A DNA stretch of 64,000 bases from Cristatella mucedo. Its lineage: Eukaryota; Bryozoa; Phylactolaemata; Cristatellidae. The notes beneath the pieces were generated by a model. It saw nothing but the letters and a program-made list of their open reading frames with translations, was not told the origin of the DNA and searched no databases. This document shows positions 11,601 through 25,000 of this stretch, piece after piece (position 1 is the stretch's first letter; every line of letters starts with the position of its first letter). The position numbers and the translations under genes are program-made. Where the stretch lies: the NCBI GenBank assembly GCA_009760855.2, contig WPIO01000032.1, positions 1,529,001 through 1,593,000 on the forward strand. The letters run 5' to 3'.

Positions 11601-12572
11601 CTGCTCAAAAAATGACAAATCAATAATAACAATAATAAATACAATACTGACCGTAATAATAACGGTACTCAATATGTTTAAAGTGTATTAGGAAACTGAA
11701 TCTATTACGAGGCATTTTGCTATGATAATCATTTGTTTATTGAAAACAGATTTAAAGGGAATTCAAAGGTTTGATCAAATGATAAGGGTAATATGTGTGA
11801 GCCTAGCCTCTATTAAATGTGCTCAAGGTAGCGGATGGCGTAATTTCAGAGTGTAGTATGTTCACGGTATAAGTGCATCCGAAAGCATACATACTAAAGG
11901 CTCAGTATCTCTGAGGATTTGAGGTGGGTTCGAGATGCAGTGTAACGGCTCAAGTAAGAAGAGCAGGCGATACTTCCTTGACCTTAATAGGATAATATTT
12001 CGAAAGTTAAGCTGAAGAAAGAGAATTAATTAAGCTAAATGTGATGTAAGGGCTTAACGTGACGAATTTATTGTTGACTACCTTCTAAATTTCCTATTAA
12101 ATTTTTCACTACGCTCGCATTTTTTATTTACAGCAAAAAGACCTAAAAACCATACATTTTAATTAGTTATAGATTAAATTTTGCAACTGCACGAATAATT
12201 GTGGCTTGACATCGTATCGAGCAAGCACAAATTTTTACATTGGGTGCAGCTGAAAGTCGAGGAGCCTCAGTTTGATGGTGAAGAGGTTATCTTACCAAAG
12301 GTTGTTTCGAATCGGATCACTCCGATTGTTTGGACTTTATACAAGTGATGGGCGGAAGGATCAAATTTTTAATGTTTGGTATTGCAATTTTAATATCACT
12401 CTGGGTTTCTGGTAACTAGCAAGTTGGTTTTACTTTCATCCTATTTTCTGAGAAATTATCTTGAAACGCAGAATGCCGATGGTAGATGGCGACGGGTAAG
12501 CTGAAGCCCCTCGCCTACTTCTGTCAAGCAGCTTAGAGCACTTATAAGCAATATGTAATTCGCCACGCCTGA

Positions 12573-12577
<5 letters not shown>
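11601..12577. other. No recognisable feature
   Basis: This is AT-rich DNA without a supported gene. The first part may hold the decayed 5' part of the neighbouring LINE. Confidence 0.4.

Positions 12578-12605
<28 letters not shown>
12578..12605. repeat. (AT)n microsatellite
   Basis: The run is about 28 bp and sits just before an L2 fragment. A C-run of about 14 lies nearby at 12634-12648. Confidence 0.9.
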
Positions 12606-12606
<1 letters not shown>

Positions 12607-12985
12607 AGTTCGTATGGTCCCAAAGCCTGGAACTCCCCCCCCCCCCCCGGCTTGCGTCGTAACATCCCCTGACCTGACCACATTTAAAAAGGATTTAAAA
12701 ACACCTATTTAGGACAGCATTTAGTGGGTCCCTGTGATTTGTCCTTCATGTGCTTATGCATGCTGGCACTGTGCATGCTGCCACTAACCACATCTGCATG
12801 CTGACCCTGTGCATCTCACCCCTAACCATGTTATTCATTTTTATTTGTTTTTCAAGCATGATTTTACTCACCATTCAATTGCATTTTCCTTTGCAGCAAA
12901 TGTAAAGCGCCTAGAGAGAAATTAAGTTCTCTGAGGGCGCTTTATCAAGTGCACTATTATTACTATTATTATTATTATTATATAG
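12606..12985 (+). mobile_element. L2-type LINE 3' end with (ATT)n tail
   Basis: It holds the last residues of ORF2 (TTFKKDLKTPI-like), the 3' UTR, the terminal block AAAGCGCCTAGAGAGAAAT..CTCTGAGGGCGCTTTATCAAG and a (TTA)n tail. The truncation point lies beside the (AT)n run. Confidence 0.8.
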
Positions 12986-14159
12986 ATAGTCTAATTTGAT
13001 GGTATGTTATCGATTATGACTTTGTATTCACCGGTATTCATCACATCTGAAGGATCCAGCAGAACTAGTAGAGTTATTATAAGTAGACTTCATTTTACTG
13101 CAGAATATATTTTACTCATAGTTTGAGTTTCAGTATTTTTAAATATTGAGATTCCAATATTTAACAAGTTAGAGATCTTAAATAACAGCAAGTTGCTGGT
13201 CGAGTCCAGAAGCAGCAATTATCGTAGATTCTGCTTGGGTATAGTCAGATTGACGAGACTAGTTTAACTTCTACCAATTGTTGAATCAGGATCTCCTATT
13301 AAAAAACTGGCTTATTTATTTCAGCACTATATCCGTGCCAGAAACATTGCAGGTTTAAACCCTAAGTGGCTAGAACCGGAATGCGAAAGTAAGATTGATT
13401 TAGGAAGCCTTTCATGTCAAGCTCAACAATCAACGTGTGTGATGTAGCGAAAGAGACCAAGTACATACATCAGAGTTATGAGAGGGTGATTGTATTACTT
13501 TTAGCCGGCTCAGCAAGCTCCCTTTATTTTTTAACACATATACAAAACCTGGGATGCAATGAGTCAATGCTTGTTTTACTGGTGGGAGTCCATTGTTGTG
13601 TAGCTTTCATAAAAGATCTCGATGCATCGATAAAGAAGATACAACCGTTGAAAGTGGCTTGCCATGCTATCAAGAAGTGCTTTGTGGTAGTCATTGTGAT
13701 GAGATAAGATAAAAACACCTATCGCCTTTCGGTACATGCAAATGACTCGTCGTATTGACCAAACTGAGGGGCTTATTAGATTTTTTATTGGAATTTCCAT
13801 AGAAGTTTATGACCAGGACGTGTCGGTACTAAAATTCCTGTGAAAGTAGTGTCTGACAGAGCACGCCAGCTTGCGTCGCATAACTTCCAACAGTTTTGCA
13901 TGAGAAATGAATTTCACAGCAGATTCGCACAACCACATCATGCTGCTTCCAAAAGAGCATAAGAAGCAGGTTGTCAACCCGGGCTTGAAAACTTGAAAAC
14001 GATGAGCGAAACGAGGCAATCACAACACAGATTCAGCACTTACTCCACAGCATTTAGCACGGCACCTCGAGCCAACAGGGCCATTACTGTTGTACTGACA
14101 AATTTTTTTTGAACAGTCACTACGGACTCGCTTTCACTGGTGCTTTTGTTGTGTTACTG
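12986..14159. other. No recognisable feature
   Basis: Open frames of about 60-97 codons occur on both strands in 13414-14023, but none shows a domain, signal peptide or repeat relation that I can defend. Confidence 0.4.
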
Positions 14160-14469
14160 TGTTTGCGGCTGTAGCAGCGCTAGTGGAGTCTCACGGAGAC
14201 ACGAAGACACGAGCGGGCGAACGTGAGTGGTAGACGAGACTCGCTCTTTATTCCCCCCCCCCAGCGGGTACATATATAAGCTGGGGGCTGACTCACCACA
14301 GATAAGGGAGTGCATCCGTGGTGAGCCACCACTGTGGGCCACAAGCCCACATCAAAGGCCGCCAGCGGAACCAACAGCCCAACCACCCGCCGAGAGCTGG
14401 GCACACACCGGCGGCCGATGGCGCTCTCGACTTCCTCAGCGGGCGGTGGCCCCGAGCCAGAATTCGAGG

Positions 14470-14531
<62 letters not shown>

Positions 14532-14535
14532 AACA
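14160..14535 (-). mobile_element. Candidate 3' LTR of the Gypsy element
   Basis: On the minus strand this segment starts TGTTGGGAGA and ends CCGCAAACA, which gives TG...CA ends. It directly follows the C-terminus of the pol remnant. It holds a TATA-like TTATATATG (14280..14271) and AATAAAG (14252..14246). A (GA)n run sits at its start. No second LTR was found upstream, so the boundaries rest on position and TG/CA only. Confidence 0.5.
14473..14530. repeat. (CT)n microsatellite
   Basis: The run of about 29 CT units lies at the start of the presumed LTR. The Leu-Ser or Arg-Glu open frames here are artefacts. Confidence 0.95.
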
Positions 14536-16118
14536 TCTCGTTCGGTCTCGATCCACTCGGGGGTCGCATCGAGATTAGGCTCTTGTAGCCGTGGAACTCG
14601 CATCTTAACCTTATCCAGATGCACGACCTTCCGGTGGCCGGCGTCATTTAGGATGCGCAAGGTGACCGGTCCCAGAATCGTTTCTACTCTCCAGCCGCCG
14701 AGCCATCGCAGTGCGAGCTTGTGCCTTGGTCGGCTATCCCACAGCCACACCGGATCTCCGGGACGATAAGTGGCTGGTGTTTACGGTTGCTGCCGGCTCC
14801 ACGCTTCTTCGGCACTTTGAGCCACGTGTGCATCAACTAGCTCGCGGAAATCGGCGAGCTTTTCACTCATTGAGTGGCAATACGCTGCAGGTGTAGTGCC
14901 TGTGTAGTGTGTGCTCTCCGCAAGGTTACCAAGGCACTGCGGCTCGCGGCCAAGCATCAGCTCGAAGGGGCTGTAGCCCGCAGCTTGATGCCGAGCCGTC
15001 CTGTAAGGGAACACAAGCAGTGGGAGATTACTCTCCCACTGCTCGGCTGAGTGTAGGCATGAGGTTCGCAGCATTGTAAGTAGTGTTCGGTTGGCTCTTT
15101 CTACCATGCCGTCGCCCTGTGGATGGTAAGGCGTCGTTCGCGTCTTGCTTATGCCGAAAGCCTTGCAGAGCGTGGTAATTATCGCCGCCTCGAAATTGCT
15201 GCCCTGGTCAGAGTGCTGAAAGCGAGGCATACCAAAACGAACGAAAATATTTAACAGGGCCGTCCGAACTGTCTCCGCCGATGTGTCTCGTAAAGGCACG
15301 GCCTCGAGCCATTTCGTGAAGCTGTCCTGCAATACTAGTAGGTATTCGCGGCCTCGCGCTGACATGGCAACCTTCAAGATATCTACAGCTACCATGTCCC
15401 ACGGCCGTCTTACAGGTATCGGTGCTAGCGGAGCGTTAGCGAGCTGGGTCCCTTTAACCGATTGGCATTATTGACATGACTGAAAATATCACACGACGCC
15501 TCGGCTCATATTGACCCAATAAGCGTGGTCTCGTAGTCGGTCGTACGTCCGTTCTACGCCTTGGTGACCGCTGTCGTCGTGATGTCGTCTGAGCAGTTCT
15601 TCTCGGCGGGCTGGCGGCGCGACTAAAGCATATCTATATTCGGCTCCTGGTCGAGGGCGAAAGTAGCGGTAGTGGATGCCGTCGACCACTTCCAGCTGGC
15701 CCCACATTTGTCGGAACCGACGTAATGGATGGCGGGTCCAACGTGGTGCTCGGCTTGAACCGGCCTCCAGTGCCTCAGCCTTCAAAAACGTGTCTCGCCG
15801 CTGCATCTCTCTGAGGTCGCTCACCTCTTGCACCGGCCGAACCTCGATGAGACACGCTCGCAGGTCCTCGGTTGGCCGGCGCGACCGAGCATCTGCATGA
15901 GTGTTAAGCTCCGCTCTCCTGTATGTGATGTCAAACTCGTATTCTTGCAAGGCGACAGCCCATCGTGCCAGAATCGTTTGTGCTTTCTGCCCGTTAAGCC
16001 ACACAAGCGGATTGTGATCGGTTCTGGCCTCAAATCTTCGGCCCAGGAGGTAGTGCCTGAACTCCTTCAAGGCGTATATGAGTGCAAGACACTCTTTTTG
16101 GATGGTGCCATAGTTTCG
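14536..16118 (-). pseudogene. Ty3/Gypsy pol remnant: RNase H end, integrase and C-terminal GPY-like region
   Basis: In one reading frame, broken by stop codons, one can follow the RNase H part (RTDHNPLVWL, then the ADARSR end), the integrase zinc finger (HHDDSGHQGVERTYDRL, later a Cys-x2-Cys whose second x is now a stop codon), and the DDE core. The core shows MVAVDILK for the first Asp, HSDQGSNFE for the second, and TPYHPQGDGMVERANRTL for the Glu region. The integrase C-terminus follows (RWLGGWRVETILGPVTLRI, then VVHLDKVKM), resembling the GPY/F module. The integrase would insert the element's cDNA. The catalytic residues remain, but stops at about 16116, 15489 and within the zinc finger kill the polyprotein. 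Confidence 0.85.
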
Positions 16119-17480
16119 TTAACTAGGAGACAAGGCGCGGCTCTTGAACGCCAGCACTCGGCCTCCTTGCTCCAATATCGCACCAAGACCTTGGTCACTG
16201 GCGTTGGTCGAGACGACGAAAGGCTCGGCAGTCGTCGGGTAGGCAAGCACCGGGGCCGTGGCCAGCGCCCCCTTCAATAGCTCGAAGTGCTGTTGCTGCG
16301 TCTGCTCCCAAGTGTCATGGCGTCTCCGTTGCAAGCAGTGCATGCAAAGGGGCGGCCAACTCAGTAAAGCCCTTGATGAATCGGCGATAGTAGGACGCCA
16401 AGCCCAGAAACGCAGGAAGCTCCGACACCGAAATCGGCGCTGGCCAGTCGGTGACTTGACGCACTTTCTCCGGGTCAGGGCGCATGCCGTTTCTGTCAAA
16501 CACATGCCCCAGGTATTTCACTTCCGCCTGCGCAATATGGCATTTACCACCGGACAGCGTCAATCCGGCCTTCTGCAGTTTGGAAAACACCATATTCAAA
16601 TGGTTGATGTGCTCCACCTCTCTGCAGCTGTGGACCATTCCGTCGTCCAAATAAATATCAACGAAGGGTAAATCGCTCAAAACCAAGTCCATTAATCGCT
16701 GGAATGTGGCCGGAGCCCCGGATAATCCAAATGGCATTTTTAAGAAGGCGAATGCACCAAGTCCTGGCCCGGGCGTAAATGCCGTCTTTTGGACATCGTC
16801 GGGATGAAACGTTACCTGCCAGTATCCCGAATTCATGTCCAGAGTGCTGAAGACGCTGGAGCCATGTAGGTGGTCCTGAATTTCGTCCGCAACGGCAAGG
16901 GATAAGCATCCTTTGCAGTACGTTTATTAAGCTCTCTATAGTCTACTGCTATACGCACTTCGCCATTTTTCTTGGGCGTGTAAACAGCTGGCGCCAGCCA
17001 CGTGCTTGAGCTCGGCTTGACGATACCCTGCTCTGGCATTGTATTAAGCTGCACCGTGATCTTGTCTCGCAAATGCAGTGGAATTCGTCGCGCAGGGACG
17101 CGTACTGGTGCGCTGTTACCTGTTGGAATATGGCGATAGACAAGATCAGTTGAACCTAGTTGGTGCCGGAAGAGGGCTCGAAACCTCTCGACCACTTCTC
17201 TGTAGGGCTGCGGGTAGAGTGGTATATCTATCGTGTCGTCATCCGCGTCGAACTGCGGCACCAAACATCGCGTCTCGAGCTCTAATGCTGAGTCCTGCTC
17301 CACGACGCTAGCCACTGCCGCCGTATTGCAATCCTGCCATTGCGATTTAAAATGAGGGCAACCTTCCTTTGAGGGCTCCTGGAATTGCATTTTAGCCCTC
17401 TGTGAGGTTAAAAAATCGGTTCTCAAGGACTCACAACACTTTAACCGAGCATGAATCTCACGGCGGAAAGTTCTCACAAA
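16119..17480 (-). pseudogene. Ty3/Gypsy pol remnant: reverse transcriptase and start of RNase H
   Basis: The RT begins near 17150 (VPARRIPLHLRDKI, EQGIVKPSSSTWLAP, EVRIAVDYRELNK), shifts frame near 16840, then runs through MNSGYWQVTF, FLKMPFGLSGAPATFQRL and the active-site box IYLDDG (about 16640-16655) to YLGHVFDRNGM and FLGLASYYRRFI. After a second frameshift the RNase H begins (FVVSTNASDQGLGAIL, 16222-16178). The first catalytic Asp of the usual TDASD motif is Asn here. Gag and protease are not found upstream, so the element is 5'-truncated. This order (RT, RNase H, integrase) is that of Ty3/Gypsy, not Copia. Confidence 0.88.
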
Positions 17481-17979
17481 TAGCAGAAAGAGGCGCGATG
17501 CTCGTACTTACAAATATTGCGATTGCAAAAGGCAAGCAGTTATGTATTAACGGCGGAGGAGCGACCAAATGGCTTCCGTGAGTAGTCAGGGCAAAAAGAA
17601 TTCAGTACATACCTCGTACACGTAGGAGATCGATTGCAATTCTGCCACTTATACAGTACTTTATGCTAATACCCGTTTGTTGACCCAGCAGTCATATTTA
17701 GCAACGTAGCACGACTACTCCTCAAAAACACCAGGCACCTTCCTAAGCCACAGAAAAGCTTTACTGAAGCAAAAAGCTAGATCACATTTGCATGAATGTA
17801 TATGAAAATTTAGGACTAAAACAAAAATATGACAGTCGAGACTAATAGAAGAAACGGGAAAGCCAAATCGATTACAAGGAGTGTAGGTGTTGCCTCCTCT
17901 GCACCTACATTACGTAGCAACCATAGATAGAATAGTCTGGCCGCTCTAAACTCAGCCTGAGGACTGAATATTGCCGGCA
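17481..17979. other. No recognisable feature
   Basis: This is the gap between the truncated Gypsy element and the tandem array. The last 150 bp may hold a very diverged unit of the array. Confidence 0.4.
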
Positions 17980-19830
17980 TTCCACGTCGCGGCTCGTGAT
18001 AAAATAAATTTGCTAAGATTGTAGGAAAACCGGGAACACTGTTTCTAAAAACGGGCTTCAAAACCACAGTTTGGCGATGCCTACTGTTGAAGTTGAAGTT
18101 GCATCATCGTTCGAGACTGCAGAACGGGCCGGGCCAATGTAAGCCGTTGTATCAGAACAAGCTTTGGCTCAAGCATGAAATTTGGTTATTAAACCCGGTA
18201 CACTGTTTGCTATAGCATGGAATCACTGCTGTGCAACGCTTATAGCGAGAATGGCAGCTGTATCTTAATTTGAATACGCGAAGATGGTGGCTGGCGCGGA
18301 ACATTTGGGGTCATAACTTGAGAGCCGCAACGTACTATGCCATGAAATTTGGTTGGTTAATCTGAAACAGGTTTTTCTGTTTTCATAATCCGAACCGCAT
18401 TTGCGAGACGCCTGTTATGGAATTGACAGCCGTATGTCATTTTGAAGTTGTACGACGGCCCATGTCATTGGAGACATTTGCCTGAAAATGTACATGCCCG
18501 ATGGCAAGATACGCAACTGAGACAACTGTTTTGAAATGTAGAACAAAAACAGCAGATTGTGTACGCCGAACATGGAAATTGAAGCTGTAAAATAATACAT
18601 ATATAGGGAGGCTTTTTGGCCTGAGACATCGAATGCTTTGTATGAGAATGGATACGTAATATGCGACAAACTTTAATTAGTAAACCAGGAATACTGTTGT
18701 CTGTAACGCAAAATAGAAACCGCAGTTAAGCAAACCTATTAGAAAAATTGCCGCCAAATGCAGTACGAAATAGCCCGGGAGCCGGGCTACTGCAGGCCAT
18801 TGAGTGACAGTGGGCAAGCAAAATTGCTCGTGATTTTAAGGGAAACCCTGGAACAATGTTGGCTAATTATTGAATGAAAAACTACACTTGTGTATAGTAA
18901 ATTGTGGAAAGTGTAGCTGTACCTCAGTCCAAACGTGTACGATTCCGTTTTGATGCTTGCCATTGGAGGCCATTGCACAAGAATGCCCCTAAATTGTCGT
19001 ATAAAGTTTAGTGACATAACTTGGATCACTGATTATGTAAAGTGGAATCAGAGCTTTAGAAGCGCGACACCTATAGTTGTCATGATTCCGGTATGAAATA
19101 TGAAAATTTAGGGAGGCTGGACGGTCAAGTCCGCATAAAGCCATAGCAGGAGACCTGACACGTGCCCAATGAAGCACAATTCAACGGGTAAAAAACGGAT
19201 ATCACTCAATTTTAGTGGGTAAACGTGGCATAATGTTCTCTTAATATTATCAAATACACTTTACGCAAGTCTCTTCGTAGAAATTGCAGCGTTTTTGCAC
19301 TTTGAATGTTTTGAACTGCCATTACTATTCGGCCACTGGAGTAAATCACAATGACAAGGCCCGAGCCTATTCGCATGATATCCGGTAGGCAGACGTGAAA
19401 CACTGCTATCTATATTGTTAAAAAAACCGCATTTGCTCTAACCTTATTGTGTAAATTGCAGCTTTATTTAGTTTAAATATTTTGAGATGCAACTTAGTCC
19501 CGGCCATCAGAGGCGGAACACGTGAATAGACGAATCCGTTTGGCTTAAATTCGGTAGGTGCACTTAGCATTCTGTTGGATATAACTATGAATTAAAACCT
19601 CAGTTGCGAGACGCATATTGTGTTAATGGCAGCTGCATCACCATTTGAAAGTGTACCATGGCTTGCTGGCCCGGACTATTTCAGGCCTTAGCATGGTAAC
19701 GTGCCCGTGCAATCGCATGACATTAGGTGGTATACCTGTAGCATCATTGCAAAGAGTTTGTACACAAAAACCGAAGTTTTCTGACGATTACTGTGGAGAT
19801 ACCGGCTGTTTTGGAGTTTATCTTAGCTAT
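17980..19830. repeat. Degenerate tandem array with a period of about 172 bp
   Basis: The same succession of weakly conserved blocks recurs about every 150-190 bp: AATTTGGTTaGTaAACC..cACTGTT, then AACCGCAgTTGCGAGACGC, then AATTGCAGCTG, then TTTGAA.TGTACG, then GGCCCGG...GGCC. The first block can be placed near 18003, 18177, 18340, 18490, 18665, 18830, 19000, 19190, 19373, 19545 and 19720, which gives about 11 units. There is no coding potential. A unit of this length is typical of nucleosome-sized satellite DNA. Units are strongly diverged, so this is an old, inactive stretch of array. An L2 copy abuts its right end. Confidence 0.65.
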
Positions 19831-19839
19831 TTTTTGGGA

Positions 19840-20636
19840 TCCATTTATCATCGAGTCTTGAGTCTAAATCAAATAAATCCTAAGTCTGATCAAAGTTTCA
19901 CGTCTAAGTTGATCCATGCATTTGTGATATCCCGTCTTGAGTTCTTAACTCACTGCATGCTGGTCTACCGGCGTGTGCAAGTAGGGGATTACAACTGGTG
20001 GAAAACTCAGCAGCTAGGCTTGTCTGTCGTGAGCTTCGCAGTTTCAACATCACTCCACTTCTCGCCGACCTGCACTGGCTCACAGTCAAGCAACGGATCG
20101 ACTTCAAGGTATTATCGCTCACTCTTAGGTCACTTCATTCTTTGGCTCCAGCCTACCTCTCAGATATACTCCTCCATCAGGCCAAGCATCGTACTACCTG
20201 CTGTTTTGAATCCAACAGTTACCAATACCTCGTACAAACCTCAAATCCTTTGGAGACCATGCATTTAGCTCGTATGCTCCCAAAGCCTGGAACTCACTCC
20301 CGACTTGCGTCACAGCATCTTCTGACTTGACCACATTTAAAAAGAACTTAAAAAACACCTAATTTAGGACAGCATTTAGTTTGTCCCTGTGATTTGTCCT
20401 TCATGTGCTTATGCGTGCTGACACCGTGCATGCTGCTACTAACCACACTTCCTTGCTGACCCTGTGCATTTCACCCTTAACCACGTTATTCATGCTGTTT
20501 ATCAAGCATGATATTACTCAGCATTCAATCGTGTTTCCTCTCGGAGCAAATGCAAAGCGCCTAGAAAGAGATTGAGTTCTCCGAGAGCGCTTTATCAAGT
20601 GCATTATTATTTTTATTTTTATTATTATTATTATCG
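19840..20636 (+). mobile_element. L2-type LINE 3' half with complete tail
   Basis: The ORF2 C-terminus is readable in two frames: ENSAARLVCRELRSFNITPLL, ADLHWLTVKQRIDFKVLSLT, then RSLHSLAPAYLSDILLHQ. The 3' UTR, the GCGCCTAGAAAGAG...GCGCTTTATCAAG end and an (ATT)n tail follow. At least one frameshift is present. Confidence 0.85.
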
Positions 20637-20639
20637 AGG

Positions 20640-22069
20640 AAAATAACAGCAGCAGAGTATTCACAAGTCTGGTAATACGGATGCTTGAAAAATGACAGCC
20701 ATGACGGTCATGAATGGCATTTTCATTCATGGTTTTTTCGAAAGAAACTTATACATCCTGGAGATTCACTCTACAGACTTTGCATATGAAAACGAAAAGA
20801 ACGAGGGACATTGACTATCGCTTGACTGATCCTGTGGCACTAACTTAGTTTTGACAGCCCTTGGCAGTATAACTCAGTTTACCCGACAAATACTTTTGTT
20901 GCTTCAGCCAGACTTGCAGTCTTACACAGTAAGTTTTTCAGTTAAAATAAATATCCTCTTTGGATTACTAAAAAATAGCATCGTCAAAGTCAATTGAGTC
21001 ATTCGCATCGGATAGGTGCCAGCACGGATGACTTTCGCATCACTTGCCAGGTGAGCCTTAACACGTAGTTTTGCGACCTATGCAACAGGTTAGCCCTCAG
21101 ATACGTACCGTGAAATAACAAGTTGCTAGTGACTTGTTTACAAGTCAAAGGATAAATTAATGAGATTGTAAGTTAATAATCCATCGTAAAACGTGATTTA
21201 TTTTAAGATTTTCCAATTATGTGCTTATCTGTTTTTTAATTTTATTTACGTATTCAAAGTGCAAGCTGGTGCTACTCAGTGAATTTCTAAAGATAAAGAT
21301 AAGATCGTAGATGATTTCTATAAATTCTGGAATGACATGTAAACGTCCAATGCAGTAATTGACTGTAAGAATTAGACGTCTGCTCTAGTGTCCACTGGTT
21401 TCATGTGGAAGGAATATTCCATATTAGTTTTTAGGAGCATCCTAAATTGTAGTTCATCATCTGCAATAAGCCATGGCACACGAGCAATCAGACTACGAAG
21501 TCAACGAGCTTTTCAAGCCTGAATTGACAGTAGGACAGTGAACAAAAGCCATGCTTTGTTACAATGGCTAGCAGCTTTGATTTATGGCACGGAAACAGAA
21601 GATGATCGTTGAGCATTGTCCTTAAAGCAAGCTTTTGGGAAGCTACGACTATCTTCAGCACCGGAAAAGGTCAACTATCGAGGGCACAACATTCAAAGCT
21701 GGGTATATGGAATTGTAATCAAATTAAAATTTTCTTGGCATTGTATTACTACTATTATAATAGGGATTTAAATTAAAGGAGCCGGATACACTTTGAAGTG
21801 ATTCAGCGCAGGTAATAAATATATTTTGGCTAGAAACAAACTAGCGTCATCCTTAAGTCGGTATCAGGATCAGGTGCTATTTCCGATGATTGACATGTTG
21901 TTAGTTTGTGGGTCTTGGGATCTCGATATATTCCTGGACTAGTTCTAAAAGCAATCCACCGTTAAAGTAGAGTATATTGTAAGAATGCCTGGTCCATAAT
22001 ATTGCCTGGTAGAACCGCATAATTGCAAAGGACTAGTGTAATTAAAACTTCCTATTGAGCAATAGCAGT
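20640..22069. other. No recognisable feature
   Basis: This is AT-rich sequence without open frames above 60 codons and with no repeat I could match elsewhere in the window. Confidence 0.45.
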
Positions 22070-25000
22070 AGTATTATGAATAAATTTGTATAGCTCCATC
22101 AGAGAACTTCATCTCTTTCTAGGCTCTGTACATATGCTGTACAGTAAACGTGAGCACATGGTTAATGCTGGCATCCTCAATTTCGACCAGCGAAACGTGG
22201 TTGGAGATAAATATGGCTAGCAGCAGAAGCACAATGTCAGCACGCTTGAGAACAGAAAACTAATCACATGGACCCACTACATGCTGTGACTACTAGATAC
22301 GTTTTAGCTTTTTTTTAAATGTCATCAAGTCGGGGACTATCTTGACTCTTGACTTAGATCTGGAGTAAATTCAAGCTTCGGGAGCCTACGAGCTAAAGCC
22401 ACAATCTCCAAATGATTTGATAATTGTATAAGATGTAGCTTAGCGATTTGATCTAAAAGAGAGGGTATGCAGATGCCTAGCATGGTGAGGGAGTATATCT
22501 GATCAGTAGGCTGGAGCCATAGATTAAAGGGACCTGCATTTAATGACAAAATATTGAAGACGACACGCTGCTTGATTGGTAGCCAGTGAAGGTATACGGG
22601 TAGTAGTGTGATTTCGCAACTGGGCCGCTCATGAGAGACAAGTCTTGCTGCAGGGTTTTTCACCAAATGCAAATGCCTAATTGCTCACGCCTGTAGACCA
22701 GCAAGCAGTGACATGCAGAAGTCGAGACAGGATGATACAAATGCATGGACACAATTTGGGGATGTAATTAGCAGAAACGTTATGCAGCTGAAAGTAGTTA
22801 ATCTTAATGTGGAGCTGATTTGTTCATCCAGTAAAGATTACTTTGGAACAGGACGCCTAGATTAAGTGCTAAATCAACAGAAGATATGCCGGCAAAGCTG
22901 ATTTCGAGTGACAATCATTCCAGTTTCAAAGCCTCGCCTGGTTTTTTATGTATAACAGTTGATATCGTCGTAATTTAGTTTGTGAAAGAAATTTAGCTGC
23001 CATCTACACGCGTATTCCAGCAATAAATTCAGCCAGGGCGTGCAGAGAATGCGACGTGCTGTCACGGATCAAAGCACATGTACCACTGAGCGGCATCTTC
23101 ATAAAAGTGAGAGCCTAGATTGTACTGGGCGATCACATCGGAAAGAGGGAGAGTACAAAGCTTTGAAAAGGAGCCGATCAAGCACTGAGTGCTGAGGTAC
23201 CCTGTATGTCAGGGGTTCTCCGTTTGACCTTAGTCCGTTCACAGCATTGCTGTGCAGTTTCCCACCGACCTGACTGGGGATCTAAACCGTTGCAGTGCAA
23301 TGGCAGTTATGCCCAGACGAGATGAGAGAAATTCAAGAAGGAATTTGTGATTAATTTCATCAAACCCTGCTGAAAGATTAAGGAAAACAAGCTGGGTAAC
23401 TTCACCGAAGTGCGCATTCCTGGGAAAGTTGTAATACACCCTGAAAAATTCTGGATCTCCGGAGTTATTAGCTTTAAATCAAGACTGAAACCTACTTTCT
23501 TGGATTGAGGTAGCAATATAGGAATTCAGCTGACCTGCCACAAATAACTCCAGTGTCTTTGATTACAGAATTAGTAGTGAGATTGGTCACAACCTGCTCA
23601 AGTTCTCATGGTCTAGTGTTGCTTTCTAAATTATTGGTTTAACAACAGCCCCATTTACTGATTCGGGGACGAGCCGTGAGGCCAAGGGCGTATGTATTGT
23701 GCTAGTTATGCATGGCAGCAGCAGATCTATGTATCACAGATATAGGATAGCGGAACAGGATCTGGAGGACCGGTAGTCTTCCTTCACTGTGTGGTGAGTT
23801 TCAGCATTAGGTAACTCTAGGCCTCCTTGAATGCAGACGTGGAATTTGTGCATGGAATGGAGGGACGGGAGTCATGCTTTGATGTTATTGAGGATGAGCA
23901 GTCCGGAAGAGATACAGGAAATGTAGGTATGAACTCTCTGATCTTGTCAATCTTGCCGGAAAAGAAGCTAGAGAATCTATCGGCCAGGTCACCACAAGGA
24001 AGACTAGGTAATGAGCTAACATTGGAGAGGTTAAGAAGATGGTTATCGGTATGCATCAACATTTTTTCATAATGGATCTGTGAATGCACGATATTGCAGT
24101 AAAGGAAAGGGTAGGCCTTAGCTTGCATCAAATACTATGGCCGATGGATTTTTGAATGCTGCTGATAAACAGTCAGTTCTGATCTTTTGCAGGCTTTCTT
24201 ACGCTCGCCATTAGTAGACCTAGCTAGTTATTGTCTGCTGTAAACAATATGTTGTCTTGGCGAGGCCATACACTGGGCTTATTCAGTGGTGCCAAGCCAT
24301 TAAGCACGTCAGAAAGTGTTGTCTTCTATCGTTCTGCCGATGATGATAGGTCAGAAAGTGAATTGACCAGTAGGGCGAACAAATAATTTTCGCTCTGAGA
24401 ACATCAATGATGTCAATTATTTTTGGTGTTTCGCAATTCTCAGACGATCTTTGATGCGGAGGAGTGCACACAGTGTACACTGAATGAGACATGCCTGTGT
24501 TCAGATAAGCCAAATTTATTATAAATAGGGGATGATTGCAAACAATTTAAGCAGAATATTTGATCGAGTGTGTGACCCTTGTTTTGAGTGGAGTCCTGCA
24601 CATGAGCTGTGGGAGAAAAATAGTTAGTCAGTACATTAAATTCGATTCGGCACTTTCGGAATCAGTTACGTCTTCAAAATTAATGTTTAAGTCACCCATA
24701 AAGATGAAAGGTCAATTTCTTGCACACAGAATGGAAAATTGTTCAGATAAATCTGAGATACGGTAGGACTTGGTACCTTAGGTAGCCATTGATTATTGCC
24801 ACCATTTACAGCCTTTTGTCGGAGAGACTTAGAGCAAGAGATTCACAAAACTTCTTATAGGGGACTGCAAACAGTTTGAACTCACAGGAGGAACGGATGA
24901 CAGTGGCTCCACCTCCACCAGTTTTCATTGGTCAATGGGTATATAAGAATGAGAAACTTTCGGATTGGCAACGTTTATGGTTAGATGTTTTGTCAATTGC

